Below, piece by piece: positions 10,578 through 19,582 of a stretch of DNA of 64,000 nt; position 1 is the stretch's first letter; each line of letters opens with the position of its first letter. The notes under the pieces were generated by a model, which saw nothing but the letters and a program-made list of their open reading frames with translations, was not told the origin of the DNA and searched no databases. The position numbers and the translations under genes were made by a program. This DNA comes from Streptomyces griseocarneus (lineage in GTDB: Bacteria > Actinomycetota > Actinomycetes > Streptomycetales > Streptomycetaceae), in NCBI GenBank assembly GCA_003674045.1, contig PENC01000027.1:1-64000 (forward strand), in the 5' to 3' direction.

Positions 10578-10699
10578 ACTCTTTCGGGCTAAGGTAAGAA
10601 GTCGTAGCGTCAAGAACGCGACAAGAATCATGGGCGCGCCGGGAAGTCTGGTCGGCACACAGCACACGTGTATCCGACGACCCCCAGGAGGTCCCCGCC

Positions 10700-12097
10700 G
10701 TGGCCGCGCCCAAGAACCGCCGTTCCGTCTTTCTCGGCCGGTTGCCGCTGCCCGAACGGAACTATCTCGCCGACGCCCTGCGTACCGAGACCGTCGGCGG
10801 CGTCCTGTTGCTCGTGGCCGCCGTGGCCGCGTTGATATGGGCGAACACCCCGCTGCGCGACAGCTACGAGACCGTCCGCTCGTTCCATTTCGGCCCCGGT
10901 TCGCTCGGCCTGAATCTCTCGGTCCAGCACTGGGCGGCCGACGGCCTGCTGGCCGTCTTCTTCTTCGTGGCGGGCATAGAACTCAAGCGCGAGCTGGTCG
11001 CGGGCGAGCTGCGCGACCCGAAGGCGGCCGTCCTGCCGGTCGTCGCCGCGATCTGCGGCATGGCCATGCCCGCGATCGTCTACTTCTCCGTCGCCACCTC
11101 GGGCGGCGGCTCGACCTCGGGCTGGGCCGTACCGACCGCGACCGACATCGCGTTCGCGCTGGCCGTCCTGGCCGTGATCGGCACCTCGCTGCCCTCGGCG
11201 CTCCGGGCCTTCCTGCTGACCCTCGCCGTGGTCGACGACCTCTTCGCGATCCTCATCATCGCGATCTTCTTCACGCAGAAGCTGAACTTCGCCGCCCTCG
11301 GCTTCGCCGTGGTGGGCCTGGCCGTCTTCTGGCTGCTCCTGCGCAAGGGGGTGCGCGGCTGGTACATCTACATACCCCTGGGCGTCGTCAACTGGGCCCT
11401 GATGTACAACAGCGGCGTCCACGCGACCATCGCGGGCGTCGCCATGGGTCTGATGCTGCGCTGCACCCGGCACGAGGACGAGGCGCACTCCCCCGGTGAG
11501 CACATCGAACACCTCGTCCGTCCGCTGTCCGCGGGACTGGCCGTACCGATGTTCGCCCTGTTCTCGGCGGGCGTGGCGATATCCGGCGGTGCCCTGTCGG
11601 ACGTCTTCAGCAGGCCCGAGACGCTGGGTGTCGTACTCGGCCTGGTCGTCGGCAAGGCGATCGGCGTCTTCGGCGGCACCTGGCTGGCCGCCCGCTTCAC
11701 CAGGGCGGAGCTCAACCCCGACCTCAAGTGGCCGGACGTGCTGGCCGTGGCCACGCTGGCCGGCATCGGCTTCACGGTGTCCCTGCTGATCGGCGAGCTC
11801 GCCTTCAAGGGGAACGCTTCCCTCGCCGACGAGATCAAGGCGGCCGTGCTCCTCGGCTCGCTGATCGCCGCGACCGTCGCGAGCGTGCTGCTCAAGCTGC
11901 GCGACAACAAGTACAGGAAGCTGTGCGCCGCGGAGGACCTCGACGAGGACCAGGACGGCATCCCCGACATCTACGAGCAGGACAATCCCGCGTACCACCT
12001 CCGGATGGCCGCGATCCTCGAGGCGAAGGCCGCCGAGCACCGTCGACTGGCCGAAGTCGCTGCCGGGCGCACCACCGGGGAGGATGGTCCGGCATGA
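10700..12097 (+). CDS. nhaA: NhaA-type Na+/H+ antiporter
   Basis: 465 residues, about 12 membrane helices. It exchanges Na+ (or Li+) for protons and handles salt and alkaline stress. VPTATDIAFALAVL and LAVVDDLFAI are NhaA signatures; the Asp pair D179-D180 corresponds to the ion-binding aspartates of E. coli NhaA. A charged C-terminal tail (about 400-465) with an acidic stretch EDLDEDQDGIPD resembles a calcium-binding loop and extends beyond the core. The GTG start at 10700 has AGGAGG seven bases upstream. It is followed 48 bp later by a holin-like gene and the hydrolase, probably as one transcript. Confidence 0.93.
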   Translation: MAAPKNRRSVFLGRLPLPERNYLADALRTETVGGVLLLVAAVAALIWANTPLRDSYETVRSFHFGPGSLGLNLSVQHWAADGLLAVFFFVAGIELKRELVAGELRDPKAAVLPVVAAICGMAMPAIVYFSVATSGGGSTSGWAVPTATDIAFALAVLAVIGTSLPSALRAFLLTLAVVDDLFAILIIAIFFTQKLNFAALGFAVVGLAVFWLLLRKGVRGWYIYIPLGVVNWALMYNSGVHATIAGVAMGLMLRCTRHEDEAHSPGEHIEHLVRPLSAGLAVPMFALFSAGVAISGGALSDVFSRPETLGVVLGLVVGKAIGVFGGTWLAARFTRAELNPDLKWPDVLAVATLAGIGFTVSLLIGELAFKGNASLADEIKAAVLLGSLIAATVASVLLKLRDNKYRKLCAAEDLDEDQDGIPDIYEQDNPAYHLRMAAILEAKAAEHRRLAEVAAGRTTGEDGPA

Positions 12098-12145
12098 TCT
12101 GAGAGTCTTCATATCCGCTGAAGACCCGCGGACGAGGACCCGCAG

Positions 12146-12667
12146 ATGACGAAGGCGATGACGATGAGGGAGCAGCCGATGAGCGCAGCCGACGACGGTG
12201 CGGCGACCGGGGTGAACGGCGCCGACGGCGTGAACCGCAGCCTCGGCCAGCTGGTGGCGGCGGCCACGACCGAGCTGTCCGCGCTGGTGCACGACGAGAT
12301 CGCACTGGCCAAGGCGGAGCTGCGCGAGGACGCCCGGCGGATCGGCATCGGCGGTGGCGCGATCGCGGCCGCGGGCGTGCTCGCGCTGTTCTCGCTGCCC
12401 GTGCTGAGCTTCGCCGCCGCGTACGGCGTCCACAACCTGGGCCTGGGGCTCGCCTGGTCGTTCCTGATCGTCGGTGGTGCGTTCCTGCTGGTCGCGGCGT
12501 TGCTCGGGCTGCTGGCGGTGAAGAAGTTCAAGAAGGTCGGCAAGCCCGAGAAGACCATCGCCTCGGCGAAGGAGACCGCCGCCGTGCTGAGCACCGTCAA
12601 GCCGCACCCCGAGCCGCTGGTCGACACGGGCCGGACGGACGCATCTGTGACACGCTCGACCGTATGA
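12146..12667 (+). CDS. Phage holin-X/actinobacterial superfamily III membrane protein
   Basis: 173 residues. A soluble N-terminal helix region with a Lys/Glu-rich stretch (about 55-70) precedes two hydrophobic helices (about 74-100 and 106-128), then KKFKK and a flexible tail. This layout matches the putative Actinobacterial Holin-X family, which is widespread in chromosomes and not proof of a prophage. An alternative start at ATG 12179 has GGGAG six bases upstream and may be the real one. Its stop overlaps the next start (ATGA), so it is coupled to the hydrolase. Function unknown. Confidence 0.72.
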   Translation: MTKAMTMREQPMSAADDGAATGVNGADGVNRSLGQLVAAATTELSALVHDEIALAKAELREDARRIGIGGGAIAAAGVLALFSLPVLSFAAAYGVHNLGLGLAWSFLIVGGAFLLVAALLGLLAVKKFKKVGKPEKTIASAKETAAVLSTVKPHPEPLVDTGRTDASVTRSTV

Positions 12668-13665
12668 CGGTGCCCGATACTTCCGCAGCGCCCGCGTCAC
12701 CCGAGCCCGATCACGTCGCCGCCCCGGTGCCGCGGGCGGTCCCGGTCCCGGTCTCCGGGGCGGCGGTGGTCCGTCCCGACGGCCCCTGGACGCACCGGGA
12801 CGTCGCGGCGAACGGTGCGCGGTTCCACATCGCCGAGATGGGCGAGGGACCGCTGGTGCTGCTGTTGCACGGTTTCCCGCAGTTCTGGTGGACGTGGCGG
12901 CATCAGCTGCCCGCGCTCGCGGAGGCCGGGTTCCGCGCGGTCGCGATGGACCTGCGCGGCGTGGGCGGCAGCGACCGCACCCCCCGGGGCTACGACCCGG
13001 CGAACCTCGCCCTCGACATCACCGGCGTGATCCGCTCCCTCGGCGAGCCGGACGCGGCGCTGGTGGGCCACGACCTGGGCGGCTATCTGGCGTGGACGGC
13101 GGCCGTGATGCGGCCCAAGCTGGTGCGCAGGCTCGCGGTCTCCTCGATGCCGCACCCGCGCCGCTGGCGGTCGGCGATGCTGGCCGACCCCAAGCAGAGC
13201 GCCGCGAGCGCCCACATCTGGGGGTTCCAGCGGCCGTGGCTGCCGGAGCGGCGGCTGCTGGCGGACGACGCGGCGCTGGTGGGGCGGCTCGTACGGGAGT
13301 GGTCGGGGCCGAGGCTGCCGGACGACGAGGCCGTCGAGACCTACCGCAGGGCCATGTCGATCCCGTCCACCGCGCACTGCTCGATCGAGCCGTACCGCTG
13401 GATGGTGCGGTCGATGGCCCGTCCGGACGGCCTGCAGTTCAACCGGCGCATGAAGCGTCCTGTGCGCGTGCCGACGCTGCACCTGCACGGTTCGCTCGAT
13501 CCGGTGATGCGTACGCGCAGCGCGGCCGGCTCCGGCGAGTACGTGGAGGCCCCCTACCGCTGGCGGCTCTTCGACGGGCTCGGGCACTTCCCCCACGAGG
13601 AGGACCCGGTGGCGTTCTCCTCGGAGCTGGTCAGCTGGCTCAGGGATCCGGAACCGGACCGCTGA
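12664..13665 (+). CDS. Alpha/beta-fold hydrolase, epoxide-hydrolase-like
   Basis: 333 residues. The oxyanion motif HGFPQFWWTW (about 70-79) and nucleophile elbow GHDLGG (about 136-141, Asp nucleophile) point to the epoxide hydrolase or haloalkane dehalogenase branch; GHFPHEED near residue 305 supplies the catalytic His. A Pro/Ala-rich N-terminal extension of about 35 residues precedes the fold. The start overlaps the holin-like stop by 4 bp. A cap region (about 165-245) will set substrate specificity, which cannot be read from sequence. Cytosolic; no signal peptide seen. Confidence 0.85.
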   Translation: MTVPDTSAAPASPEPDHVAAPVPRAVPVPVSGAAVVRPDGPWTHRDVAANGARFHIAEMGEGPLVLLLHGFPQFWWTWRHQLPALAEAGFRAVAMDLRGVGGSDRTPRGYDPANLALDITGVIRSLGEPDAALVGHDLGGYLAWTAAVMRPKLVRRLAVSSMPHPRRWRSAMLADPKQSAASAHIWGFQRPWLPERRLLADDAALVGRLVREWSGPRLPDDEAVETYRRAMSIPSTAHCSIEPYRWMVRSMARPDGLQFNRRMKRPVRVPTLHLHGSLDPVMRTRSAAGSGEYVEAPYRWRLFDGLGHFPHEEDPVAFSSELVSWLRDPEPDR

Positions 13666-13827
13666 GCGGATCCGGAACCCGGCCACTGAGCCCGTGTGCC
13701 CGGCGCCGGGCCGTACCGCACAGCGCACCGGAACGTCCGTTCCTCGAACGGTTCATGCCCGGCGCATAGGCCAATTGGGCGACCCCGGGGCGATTACCGA
13801 CCTTTGGGCCCGGGCACAGAGCTCTGT

Positions 13828-14043
13828 ATGGGCTGGACGCACGACTACCGTGACGCGACGCAGGAGCGCGCCGCCGAGGGCGACGCCGCACTGGCCGTGA
13901 GCGAGGTGACCGAACGGACCGCGAGGGCCGAGCACAGGCCGGGTGCCGGGCCCGACGAGCCGGTCATCGGCATTCCCCGGATCATCCGCCGCCGCGCCCG
14001 CTGGGTGTCCGCGCGGCTGCGTCACCACCCACGCGGCCGCTGA
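13828..14043 (+). CDS. Small hypothetical protein
   Basis: 71 residues beginning MGWTHDYRDA, acidic in the first half and Arg-rich at the end (RIIRRRARW). It has Streptomyces-like codon bias and lies between the hydrolase and marP, which is on the other strand. No Shine-Dalgarno sequence is obvious before the ATG and no family is recognised. It could be a spurious frame in a 506-bp gap. Confidence 0.4.
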   Translation: MGWTHDYRDATQERAAEGDAALAVSEVTERTARAEHRPGAGPDEPVIGIPRIIRRRARWVSARLRHHPRGR

Positions 14044-14171
14044 CGGCGCGCCCGCCGGGCACCCGCGCGCGGAACAGCGCCGCAAGACCCGGCGTGGCCT
14101 GCACACCGCGAGACCCCGGCGTGCAGGCCGGCCTGAAGCCCGGAAAGCCCCTGGAGGGCCCTCTGCGGGCC

Positions 14172-15371
14172 TCAGAGGGCACAGCCCTGGGTGTTCACCC
14201 GCTCGGTGGCCCTACGGCCGCTGACGGCGTCAGGGCGCACCTCGTCGGCGGTGAGGGCGTAGCCGGTGTCGGCGTCGTCGAGGGACTTCGCGAAGACCAC
14301 GCCGTAGACCCGGCCGTCCGGGGTGAGCAGCGGTCCGCCGGAGTTGCCCTGGCGCACGGTGGTGTAGAGCGAGTAGACGTCACGACGTACGTTGCCGCGG
14401 TGGTAGATGTCCGGGCCGTTGGCCTGGACCCGGCTGCGGACGCGGGCGGCACGCACGTCGTACGAGCCGTTCTCGGGGAAGCCGGCGACGATGGCGCTCT
14501 TGCCGCTCACGGCGTCGTTCTCGGCGAAGGCCAGGGAGGGTGCCTCCAGCTGCGGCACGTCGAGGACGGCGATATCGCGCTTCCAGTCGTAGAGCACGAC
14601 CTTCGCGTCGTACTGCCGCCCCTGCCCGCCGACCTGCACGGTCGGTTCGTCCACGCCGCCGACGACGTGGGCGTTGGTCATCACCCGGTGCTGGTCGAAG
14701 ACGAAGCCGGTGCCCTCCAGGACCTTGCCGCAGCTCGGCGCGGTGCCGACGACCTTGACGATGCTGCGCTGGGCGGAGAGGGCGACGGGGCTCTCGGCGA
14801 GCTCGGGGTCGGGCGCGGGCACCGAGGTGATGGGCTCGGTCGAGAAGGGCGCGAAGACCTGCGGGAAGCCGTTCTGCGCGAGGGCCGAGCTGAAGTCCGC
14901 GAACCAGCTGTTGGCCTGCGCGGGGACGACCCGGGCGACGCCGAGCAGGACCTTGGAGGTGCGCACCTCCCTGCCGAGCGTCGGCAGGGAGGTGCCCGCG
15001 AGCGCGGAGCCGATCAGCCAGGCGACCAGCAGCATCGCCATGACGTTGACCAGCGCGCCGCCGGTGGCGTCGAGCGCGCGGGCCGGGGACCACGTGATGT
15101 GGCGGCGGAGCCGGTTCCCCAGGTGCGTGGTCGCGGCCTGCCCCACCGAGGCGCAGACGATCACGATGACGACGGCCGCGACGGCGGCCGCGGTCCCCGG
15201 CGTGGCGTCACCCGTGGCGCTGTCCCAGATGAGGGGCAGCAGGTACACGGCGATGAGCCCGCCGCCGATGAAACCGATGACCGACAGCACCCCGACGACG
15301 AATCCTTGGCGGTAGCCGACGACGGCGAACCACACGGCAGCGATGAGCAGCACGACGTCCAGCACGTTCAC
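14172..15371 (-). CDS. MarP-like membrane serine protease (CvpA domain plus trypsin fold)
   Basis: 399 residues. Four hydrophobic helices (about 4-25, 30-50, 60-80, 102-125) form a CvpA/colicin V production-type membrane domain, followed by a trypsin-like domain outside the membrane. The catalytic triad is visible as NAHVV (H235), KRDIAVL (D266) and QGNSGGPLL (S344). MarP of Mycobacterium tuberculosis has the same architecture and is needed for acid resistance by cleaving a peptidoglycan hydrolase; whether that role holds here is inference. The two cysteines near 213 and 397 could form a disulfide. It lies downstream of the Nudix and nth genes on the same strand, in a likely operon. Confidence 0.88.
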   Translation of the reverse strand: MNVLDVVLLIAAVWFAVVGYRQGFVVGVLSVIGFIGGGLIAVYLLPLIWDSATGDATPGTAAAVAAVVIVIVCASVGQAATTHLGNRLRRHITWSPARALDATGGALVNVMAMLLVAWLIGSALAGTSLPTLGREVRTSKVLLGVARVVPAQANSWFADFSSALAQNGFPQVFAPFSTEPITSVPAPDPELAESPVALSAQRSIVKVVGTAPSCGKVLEGTGFVFDQHRVMTNAHVVGGVDEPTVQVGGQGRQYDAKVVLYDWKRDIAVLDVPQLEAPSLAFAENDAVSGKSAIVAGFPENGSYDVRAARVRSRVQANGPDIYHRGNVRRDVYSLYTTVRQGNSGGPLLTPDGRVYGVVFAKSLDDADTGYALTADEVRPDAVSGRRATERVNTQGCAL

Positions 15372-15451
15372 CGGGAAATGCCTCGCAATGATGTTGTCGG
15401 CGGTGGCGACGGCCCGCTCGGAGCGAAACCGAGGTCACCGTCTCATGCCCG

Positions 15452-16138
15452 TCAGGCCCGCTGATCCAGCGGGACCTGCCGTGCCCGGTCCCATGGCCGT
15501 TCCCAGCCCGCGTAGTGCAGGATCCGGTCGATGACGCCCGCGGTGAAGCCCCATACGAGCGCGCCCTCGACCCCGAAGGCCGGTCCTATGTGGCCGCTGG
15601 GGTGCTTGGCCATGGTGCGGTTCTCCGGGTCGGCCAGGTCGGCCACGGGCACGGTGAAGACCCGGGCGGTCTCGCCCTTGTCGACCGCGCCGACGGGGCT
15701 GGGCTCGTGCCACCAGCCGAGCACCGGTGTCACGACGAAGTCGCTCACCGGGATGTACAGCCGGGGCAGCACCCCGAAGACCTGCACTCCGGTGGGGTCG
15801 AGCCCGGTCTCCTCCCGGGCCTCGCGCAGCGCGGCGCGCACCGGGGCGGCGTCGTCGGACGGGTCGCCGTCCTCCGGGTCGAGCGCGCCGCCGGGGAACG
15901 ACGCCTGCCCCGCGTGCGAGCGCAGCGTCCCCGCCCGCTCCAGGAGCAGCAGCTCGGGCCCCTTGGGGCCGTCACCGAAGAGGATGAGCACGGCGGACTG
16001 CCTGCCGCCCGTGGCCGGTGGCAGGAACCGGCTGAGCTGGTGCGGCTCGATGGTCTGCGCGGCGCGCGCCACCGGTTCGAGCCACTCGGGCAGCCCCTCC
16101 GTGGTGACCGCGGCCCCACGGCCGTACGTGCTGGTCAT
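15452..16138 (-). CDS. Nudix hydrolase, CoA pyrophosphatase (NudL/CoAse) type
   Basis: 228 residues. The Nudix box is seen as ALREAREETGLD (about 113-124) with the glycine part in SFPGGALDPED (about 87-97); the upstream segment LLERAGTLRSHAGQ matches the NuCoA motif of CoA-cleaving members. Such enzymes split CoA or its derivatives to 3',5'-ADP and phosphopantetheine. It lies 44 bp after nth and 80 bp before marP, all leftward. Confidence 0.85.
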   Translation of the reverse strand: MTSTYGRGAAVTTEGLPEWLEPVARAAQTIEPHQLSRFLPPATGGRQSAVLILFGDGPKGPELLLLERAGTLRSHAGQASFPGGALDPEDGDPSDDAAPVRAALREAREETGLDPTGVQVFGVLPRLYIPVSDFVVTPVLGWWHEPSPVGAVDKGETARVFTVPVADLADPENRTMAKHPSGHIGPAFGVEGALVWGFTAGVIDRILHYAGWERPWDRARQVPLDQRA

Positions 16139-16181
16139 GCGATTCCCCTCGTACGTGCGCTGGTCGCCGACGCTTCGCGGG

Positions 16182-17216
16182 CTACTCGCCGCCCAGAGGG
16201 CGGGCGGGCAGGCCCGGATAATCCGGCGGGGGCTTGAGCCGCTGGCCCGGCTGTCCGCCCTTCTCGTACTTCAGCAGCTTCTTCGCCTTCTCCGGGTCCG
16301 TCTCGCCCTCCCCGTAGGACGGGCAGAGCGGAGCGATCGGGCAGGCGCCGCAGGCGGGCCTGCGGGCGTGGCAGATGCGCCGCCCGTGGAAGATGACCCG
16401 GTGCGAGAGCATCGTCCACTCGCTCTTCGGGAAGAGGTCGCAGACCACGGCCTCGACCTTCTCCGGATCGGTCTCGTCGGTCCACTTCCAGCGGCGGACG
16501 AGCCGTCCGAAGTGGGTGTCCACGGTGATGCCGGGGACGCCGTAGGCGTTGCCCAGGACGACATTGGCGGTCTTGCGGCCGACGCCGGGCAGCGTGACCA
16601 GGTCCTCCAGACGGCCGGGCACCTCGCCGCCGAACCGGTCGCGCAGGGCGATGGAGAGCCCTATGAGCGACTTGGCCTTGGCACGGAAGAAGCCGGTCGG
16701 CCGGATCAGCTGCTCCAGCGTCTCCGGATCGGCCGCGGCCATGTCCTCGGGCGTCGGGTAGGCGGCGAACAGGGCGGGGGTGGTCTGGTTGACCCGCAGG
16801 TCGGTGGTCTGGGCGGAGAGGACCGTGGCGACGAGCAGCTCGAAGGAGTTCTCGAAATCGAGCTCCGGGTGCGCGTACGGATAGACCTCGGCCAGCTCGC
16901 GGTTGATCCGGCGCGCGCGGCGGACGAGCGCGGTACGGGACTCGCCCGTGGCGGAGGAGGCAGGGGTTTTGGCGGGGGGCTTGGCAGCGGCTTTGGCCGA
17001 GGTCGTGACGGTCTTCTTCATGGCCTTCTTCTTCGCCGTCGCCTTGGCGGCGGTCGCCTTCTCGACGGCCTTCACCGGCTCGGCCTCCCCCGACGTTTTG
17101 CTCCCGCTCACGGCTTTCGCCCTCTTCGCGGACACGCGTTCGCCCACAGCAGAATTACGGGCCCCGGTCACCCTCCCGGCCCCCTTGCCCTGTGCTCTCA
17201 CCGGCGTATTGGACAC
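16182..17216 (-). CDS. nth: Endonuclease III with long Lys/Ala-rich N-terminal tail
   Basis: 344 residues. The core (about 97-310) is the HhH-GPD glycosylase/AP lyase that removes oxidised pyrimidines. The hairpin LPGVGRKTANVV carries the catalytic lysine, VDTHFGR the catalytic Asp, and C-x6-C-x2-C-x5-C the 4Fe-4S cluster. Unusual here is a basic, disordered tail of about 95 residues (KKKAMKKT, repeated AKA) not needed in E. coli Nth; it resembles histone-H1-like tails and may aid non-specific DNA binding. The start is a GTG at 17216 with no ribosome site, so transcription may be leaderless or a later start may be used. It is divergent from crp. Confidence 0.92.
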   Translation of the reverse strand: MSNTPVRAQGKGAGRVTGARNSAVGERVSAKRAKAVSGSKTSGEAEPVKAVEKATAAKATAKKKAMKKTVTTSAKAAAKPPAKTPASSATGESRTALVRRARRINRELAEVYPYAHPELDFENSFELLVATVLSAQTTDLRVNQTTPALFAAYPTPEDMAAADPETLEQLIRPTGFFRAKAKSLIGLSIALRDRFGGEVPGRLEDLVTLPGVGRKTANVVLGNAYGVPGITVDTHFGRLVRRWKWTDETDPEKVEAVVCDLFPKSEWTMLSHRVIFHGRRICHARRPACGACPIAPLCPSYGEGETDPEKAKKLLKYEKGGQPGQRLKPPPDYPGLPARPLGGE

Positions 17217-17319
17217 CCGGCCAGACTAGAGCCCAGCGCTGACATCCGGCCCGTGCGCAGGAAAACCGCAGCCCAATCGGACCCCTGCCGTAGGGCTTCG
17301 GTCGACGATGCGCGACACT

Positions 17320-17333
17320 TGTGTTTGATCACA
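17320..17333 (+). promoter_or_regulatory. Crp-type operator TGTG-N6-CACA in the crp leader
   Basis: TGTGTTTGATCACA matches the GTG-N6-CAC core recognised by Streptomyces Crp, and the flanks extend the dyad. It lies 65 bp before the crp start and about 105 bp before the nth start, so Crp may control itself and nth. Confidence 0.65.
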
Positions 17334-17397
17334 CAGTTTTACCGACGGGCATCATGGGGACCACGGTCCCCTGTGCATGTCGACAAGGAGAGAACTC

Positions 17398-18072
17398 GTG
17401 GACGACGTTCTGCGGCGCGCCCCGCTGTTCGCGGCGCTCGATGACGAGCAGGCCGCTGAGCTGCGCGCCTCCATGGGCGAGGCGACCCTCGCGAGGGGTG
17501 ACGCCCTGTTCCACGAAGGGGACCCCGGTGACCGCCTCTACGTGGTGACCGAGGGCAAGGTGAAGCTCCACCGCACCTCGCCGGACGGCCGCGAGAACAT
17601 GCTCGCCGTCCTCGGTCCGGGCGAGCTCATCGGCGAGCTGTCGCTCTTCGACCCGGGACCGCGCACCGCCACCGCCACCGCCCTCACCGAGGTCAAGCTG
17701 CTCGGCCTGGGCCACGGCGACCTCCAGCCCTGGCTCAACGCCCGCCCCGAGGTGGCCACCGCGCTGCTGCGGGCCGTCGCGCGCCGCCTGCGCCGTACCA
17801 ACGACTCGATGTCGGACCTGGTCTTCTCCGACGTCCCCGGTCGTGTGGCCAAGGCGCTCCTGGACCTGTCCCGCCGGTTCGGCGTGCAGTCCGAGGAAGG
17901 CATCCACGTGGTGCACGATCTCACCCAGGAGGAGCTCGCCCAGCTGGTGGGCGCCTCCCGCGAGACCGTCAACAAGGCCCTCGCGGACTTCGCCGGCCGC
18001 GGCTGGCTCCGTCTGGAGGCCCGCGCGGTGATCCTCCTCGACGTGGAGCGCCTGGCCAAGCGGTCCCGCTGA
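17398..18072 (+). CDS. crp: Crp-family cAMP receptor protein
   Basis: 224 residues, essentially the sequence I recall for S. coelicolor Crp (SCO3571). The cyclic-nucleotide domain has GELIGELSLFDPGPRTATA (about 86-104), the phosphate-binding cassette region, followed by a long dimer helix and a winged helix-turn-helix with LAQLVGASRETVNKAL (about 179-194) as recognition motif. In Streptomyces it acts in germination, growth and antibiotic regulation. The GTG at 17398 is chosen because AAGGAG lies seven to eight bases upstream; an ATG 21 bp earlier has no such site. A Crp-like operator lies in its own upstream region. A strong terminator follows. Confidence 0.95.
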   Translation: MDDVLRRAPLFAALDDEQAAELRASMGEATLARGDALFHEGDPGDRLYVVTEGKVKLHRTSPDGRENMLAVLGPGELIGELSLFDPGPRTATATALTEVKLLGLGHGDLQPWLNARPEVATALLRAVARRLRRTNDSMSDLVFSDVPGRVAKALLDLSRRFGVQSEEGIHVVHDLTQEELAQLVGASRETVNKALADFAGRGWLRLEARAVILLDVERLAKRSR

Positions 18073-18138
18073 CGCTCCGCCGCGCCCGGGACGTACGCTC
18101 CCGGCGCGCGCTCGGTGTTACGCGCCCGTGAACGCTTC

Positions 18139-18171
18139 GAAGGCCCCCTCCGGAAACCGGTGGGGGCCTTC
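18139..18171. terminator. Bidirectional terminator after crp
   Basis: GAAGGCCCCC and GGGGGCCTTC pair over 10 bp; the 13-nt loop holds a further CCGG/CCGG pair. It separates the converging crp gene and the small membrane protein gene. Confidence 0.75.
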
Positions 18172-18191
18172 GGCGTACGTGCGCAGCGATG

Positions 18192-18509
18192 TCAGAGCCT
18201 GCGGTCGCCTCCGCCGGCCCGGGCGGCGTGCTTCACGCCGCGCCCGGCGGAGCTTCCCCTCGCTGCCAGCGCGAGCAGTTCGTCGTCCCGGCGGGCGGCC
18301 GCGTCGGTACGCAACCAGCCGGGCAGCACGGCCTGCACCCCCGGCAGGGCCATCACCCGGGTCAGCCCGCCCGCGACGGCGAGCGCGCCCGCCACCCACG
18401 GCAGGGCGGACGGGATGCCGGACGCCTGCACCACTGCGGGCAGGACGACCGCGATGGCGACCGCCGTCTGCAGGACGGTGCGCGCGGTGCGCTTGGCGGC
18501 TTCGGACAT
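18192..18509 (-). CDS. Small membrane protein, unknown
   Basis: 105 residues from ATG 18509, preceded by AAAGGAA about nine bases upstream. One or two hydrophobic helices (about 12-32 and 36-52) are followed by a basic, Gly/Ala-rich C-terminus (RGSSAGRGVKHAARAGG). No family is recognised. It converges on crp. Confidence 0.6.
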   Translation of the reverse strand: MSEAAKRTARTVLQTAVAIAVVLPAVVQASGIPSALPWVAGALAVAGGLTRVMALPGVQAVLPGWLRTDAAARRDDELLALAARGSSAGRGVKHAARAGGGDRRL

Positions 18510-18751
18510 GGTCGTGGAGTTCCTTTCCCTCACGGTCCCCGTTCCGCTTTCCTCGCGTGTCCTCGGGTCGTCAGGAACGAGGGACTCGGGGCCGGTCCGA
18601 CTGACCCGCCCGGTATGCCATCGGCATCCGCGCCTCAGAAGCCCAGTTTCCGCTGCCAAACGGCGTACAGGACGGGCCGCCCGCGTCCGTCCGAAGCCCA
18701 CAGGCCGCACTCGTGGAGCACCGTCGCCTGCCGCTGCCGCCGTCGGCTCCG

Positions 18752-19582
18752 TCAGATCAGCCCGTGCTCGGCCAGGTACTCCAGTTGTGCCCGCACCGAG
18801 AGTTCCGCCGCGGGCCACAGCGAGCGGTCGACGTCGGCGTACACATGGGCGACGACCTCCTCCGGCGTGCGGTGGCCGCTCTCGACGGCTGTCTCCACCT
18901 GGGCGAGCCGCTTCGCCCGGTGCACGAGGTAGTAGTCGATGACGCCCCGGGCGTCGTCCAGCACCGGGCCATGGCCGGGCAGCACCGTCTGCACGCCTTC
19001 GTCGACGGTGAGCTGCCGGAGCCTGCGCAGCGAGTCCAGATAGTCGCCGAGACGCCCCTCCGGATGGGCGACGACCGTGGTGCCGCGTCCCAGGACCGTG
19101 TCGCCGGTCAGGACGGCACGGTCGGCGGGGAGGTGGAAGGCCAGCGAGTCGGCCGTGTGGCCGGGCGCGGGGACGACGTGCAGTTCGAGCCCGCCGGTGG
19201 TGACGACGTCGCCCACGCCGAGTCCCTCACCGCCGAGGCGCAAGGCGGGGTCCAGGGCACGTACGTGCGTACCGGTCAGTTCGGCGAAACGGGCCGCGCC
19301 CTCCGAGTGGTCGGGGTGGCCGTGGGTGAGCAGCGTCAGGGCGACGCGCTTGCCCGCCGCCTCGGCCGTCGAGACGACCGCCGCGAGGTGGGCCTCGTCC
19401 AGCGGGCCCGGGTCGACGACGACGGCCAGCTCGGAGTCGGGCTCCGCGAGGATCCACGTGTTGGTGCCGTCCAGCGTCATCGCGGAGGGGTTGGGCGCGA
19501 GCACACAGGTGGCACGGGCGGTCGCGGCACCGCCGATGGCGCCGTCGCGCGGCCTGCCGGGAAGGTCGGCTGTGGTGGTCAT
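18752..19582 (-). CDS. Metallo-beta-lactamase fold hydrolase
   Basis: 276 residues. The metal motif THGHPDHSEGA (about 86-96) is the HxHxDH signature; APGHTADS and TGDTVLG supply later ligands and GHGP follows. The C-terminal part (about 205-275) carries a helical extension typical of the LACTB2/GloB-like branch, which acts as thioesterase or ribonuclease. It starts within the stop of the Nudix gene (4-bp overlap), so the two are translated together; a shared role in detoxification or nucleotide clean-up is inference. Confidence 0.85.
   Translation of the reverse strand: MTTTADLPGRPRDGAIGGAATARATCVLAPNPSAMTLDGTNTWILAEPDSELAVVVDPGPLDEAHLAAVVSTAEAAGKRVALTLLTHGHPDHSEGAARFAELTGTHVRALDPALRLGGEGLGVGDVVTTGGLELHVVPAPGHTADSLAFHLPADRAVLTGDTVLGRGTTVVAHPEGRLGDYLDSLRRLRQLTVDEGVQTVLPGHGPVLDDARGVIDYYLVHRAKRLAQVETAVESGHRTPEEVVAHVYADVDRSLWPAAELSVRAQLEYLAEHGLI

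Noticed and set aside
12146..12667. Prophage holin
   Set aside because: No endolysin, structural or packaging genes are nearby; this holin-X-like family is a normal chromosomal gene in actinobacteria.
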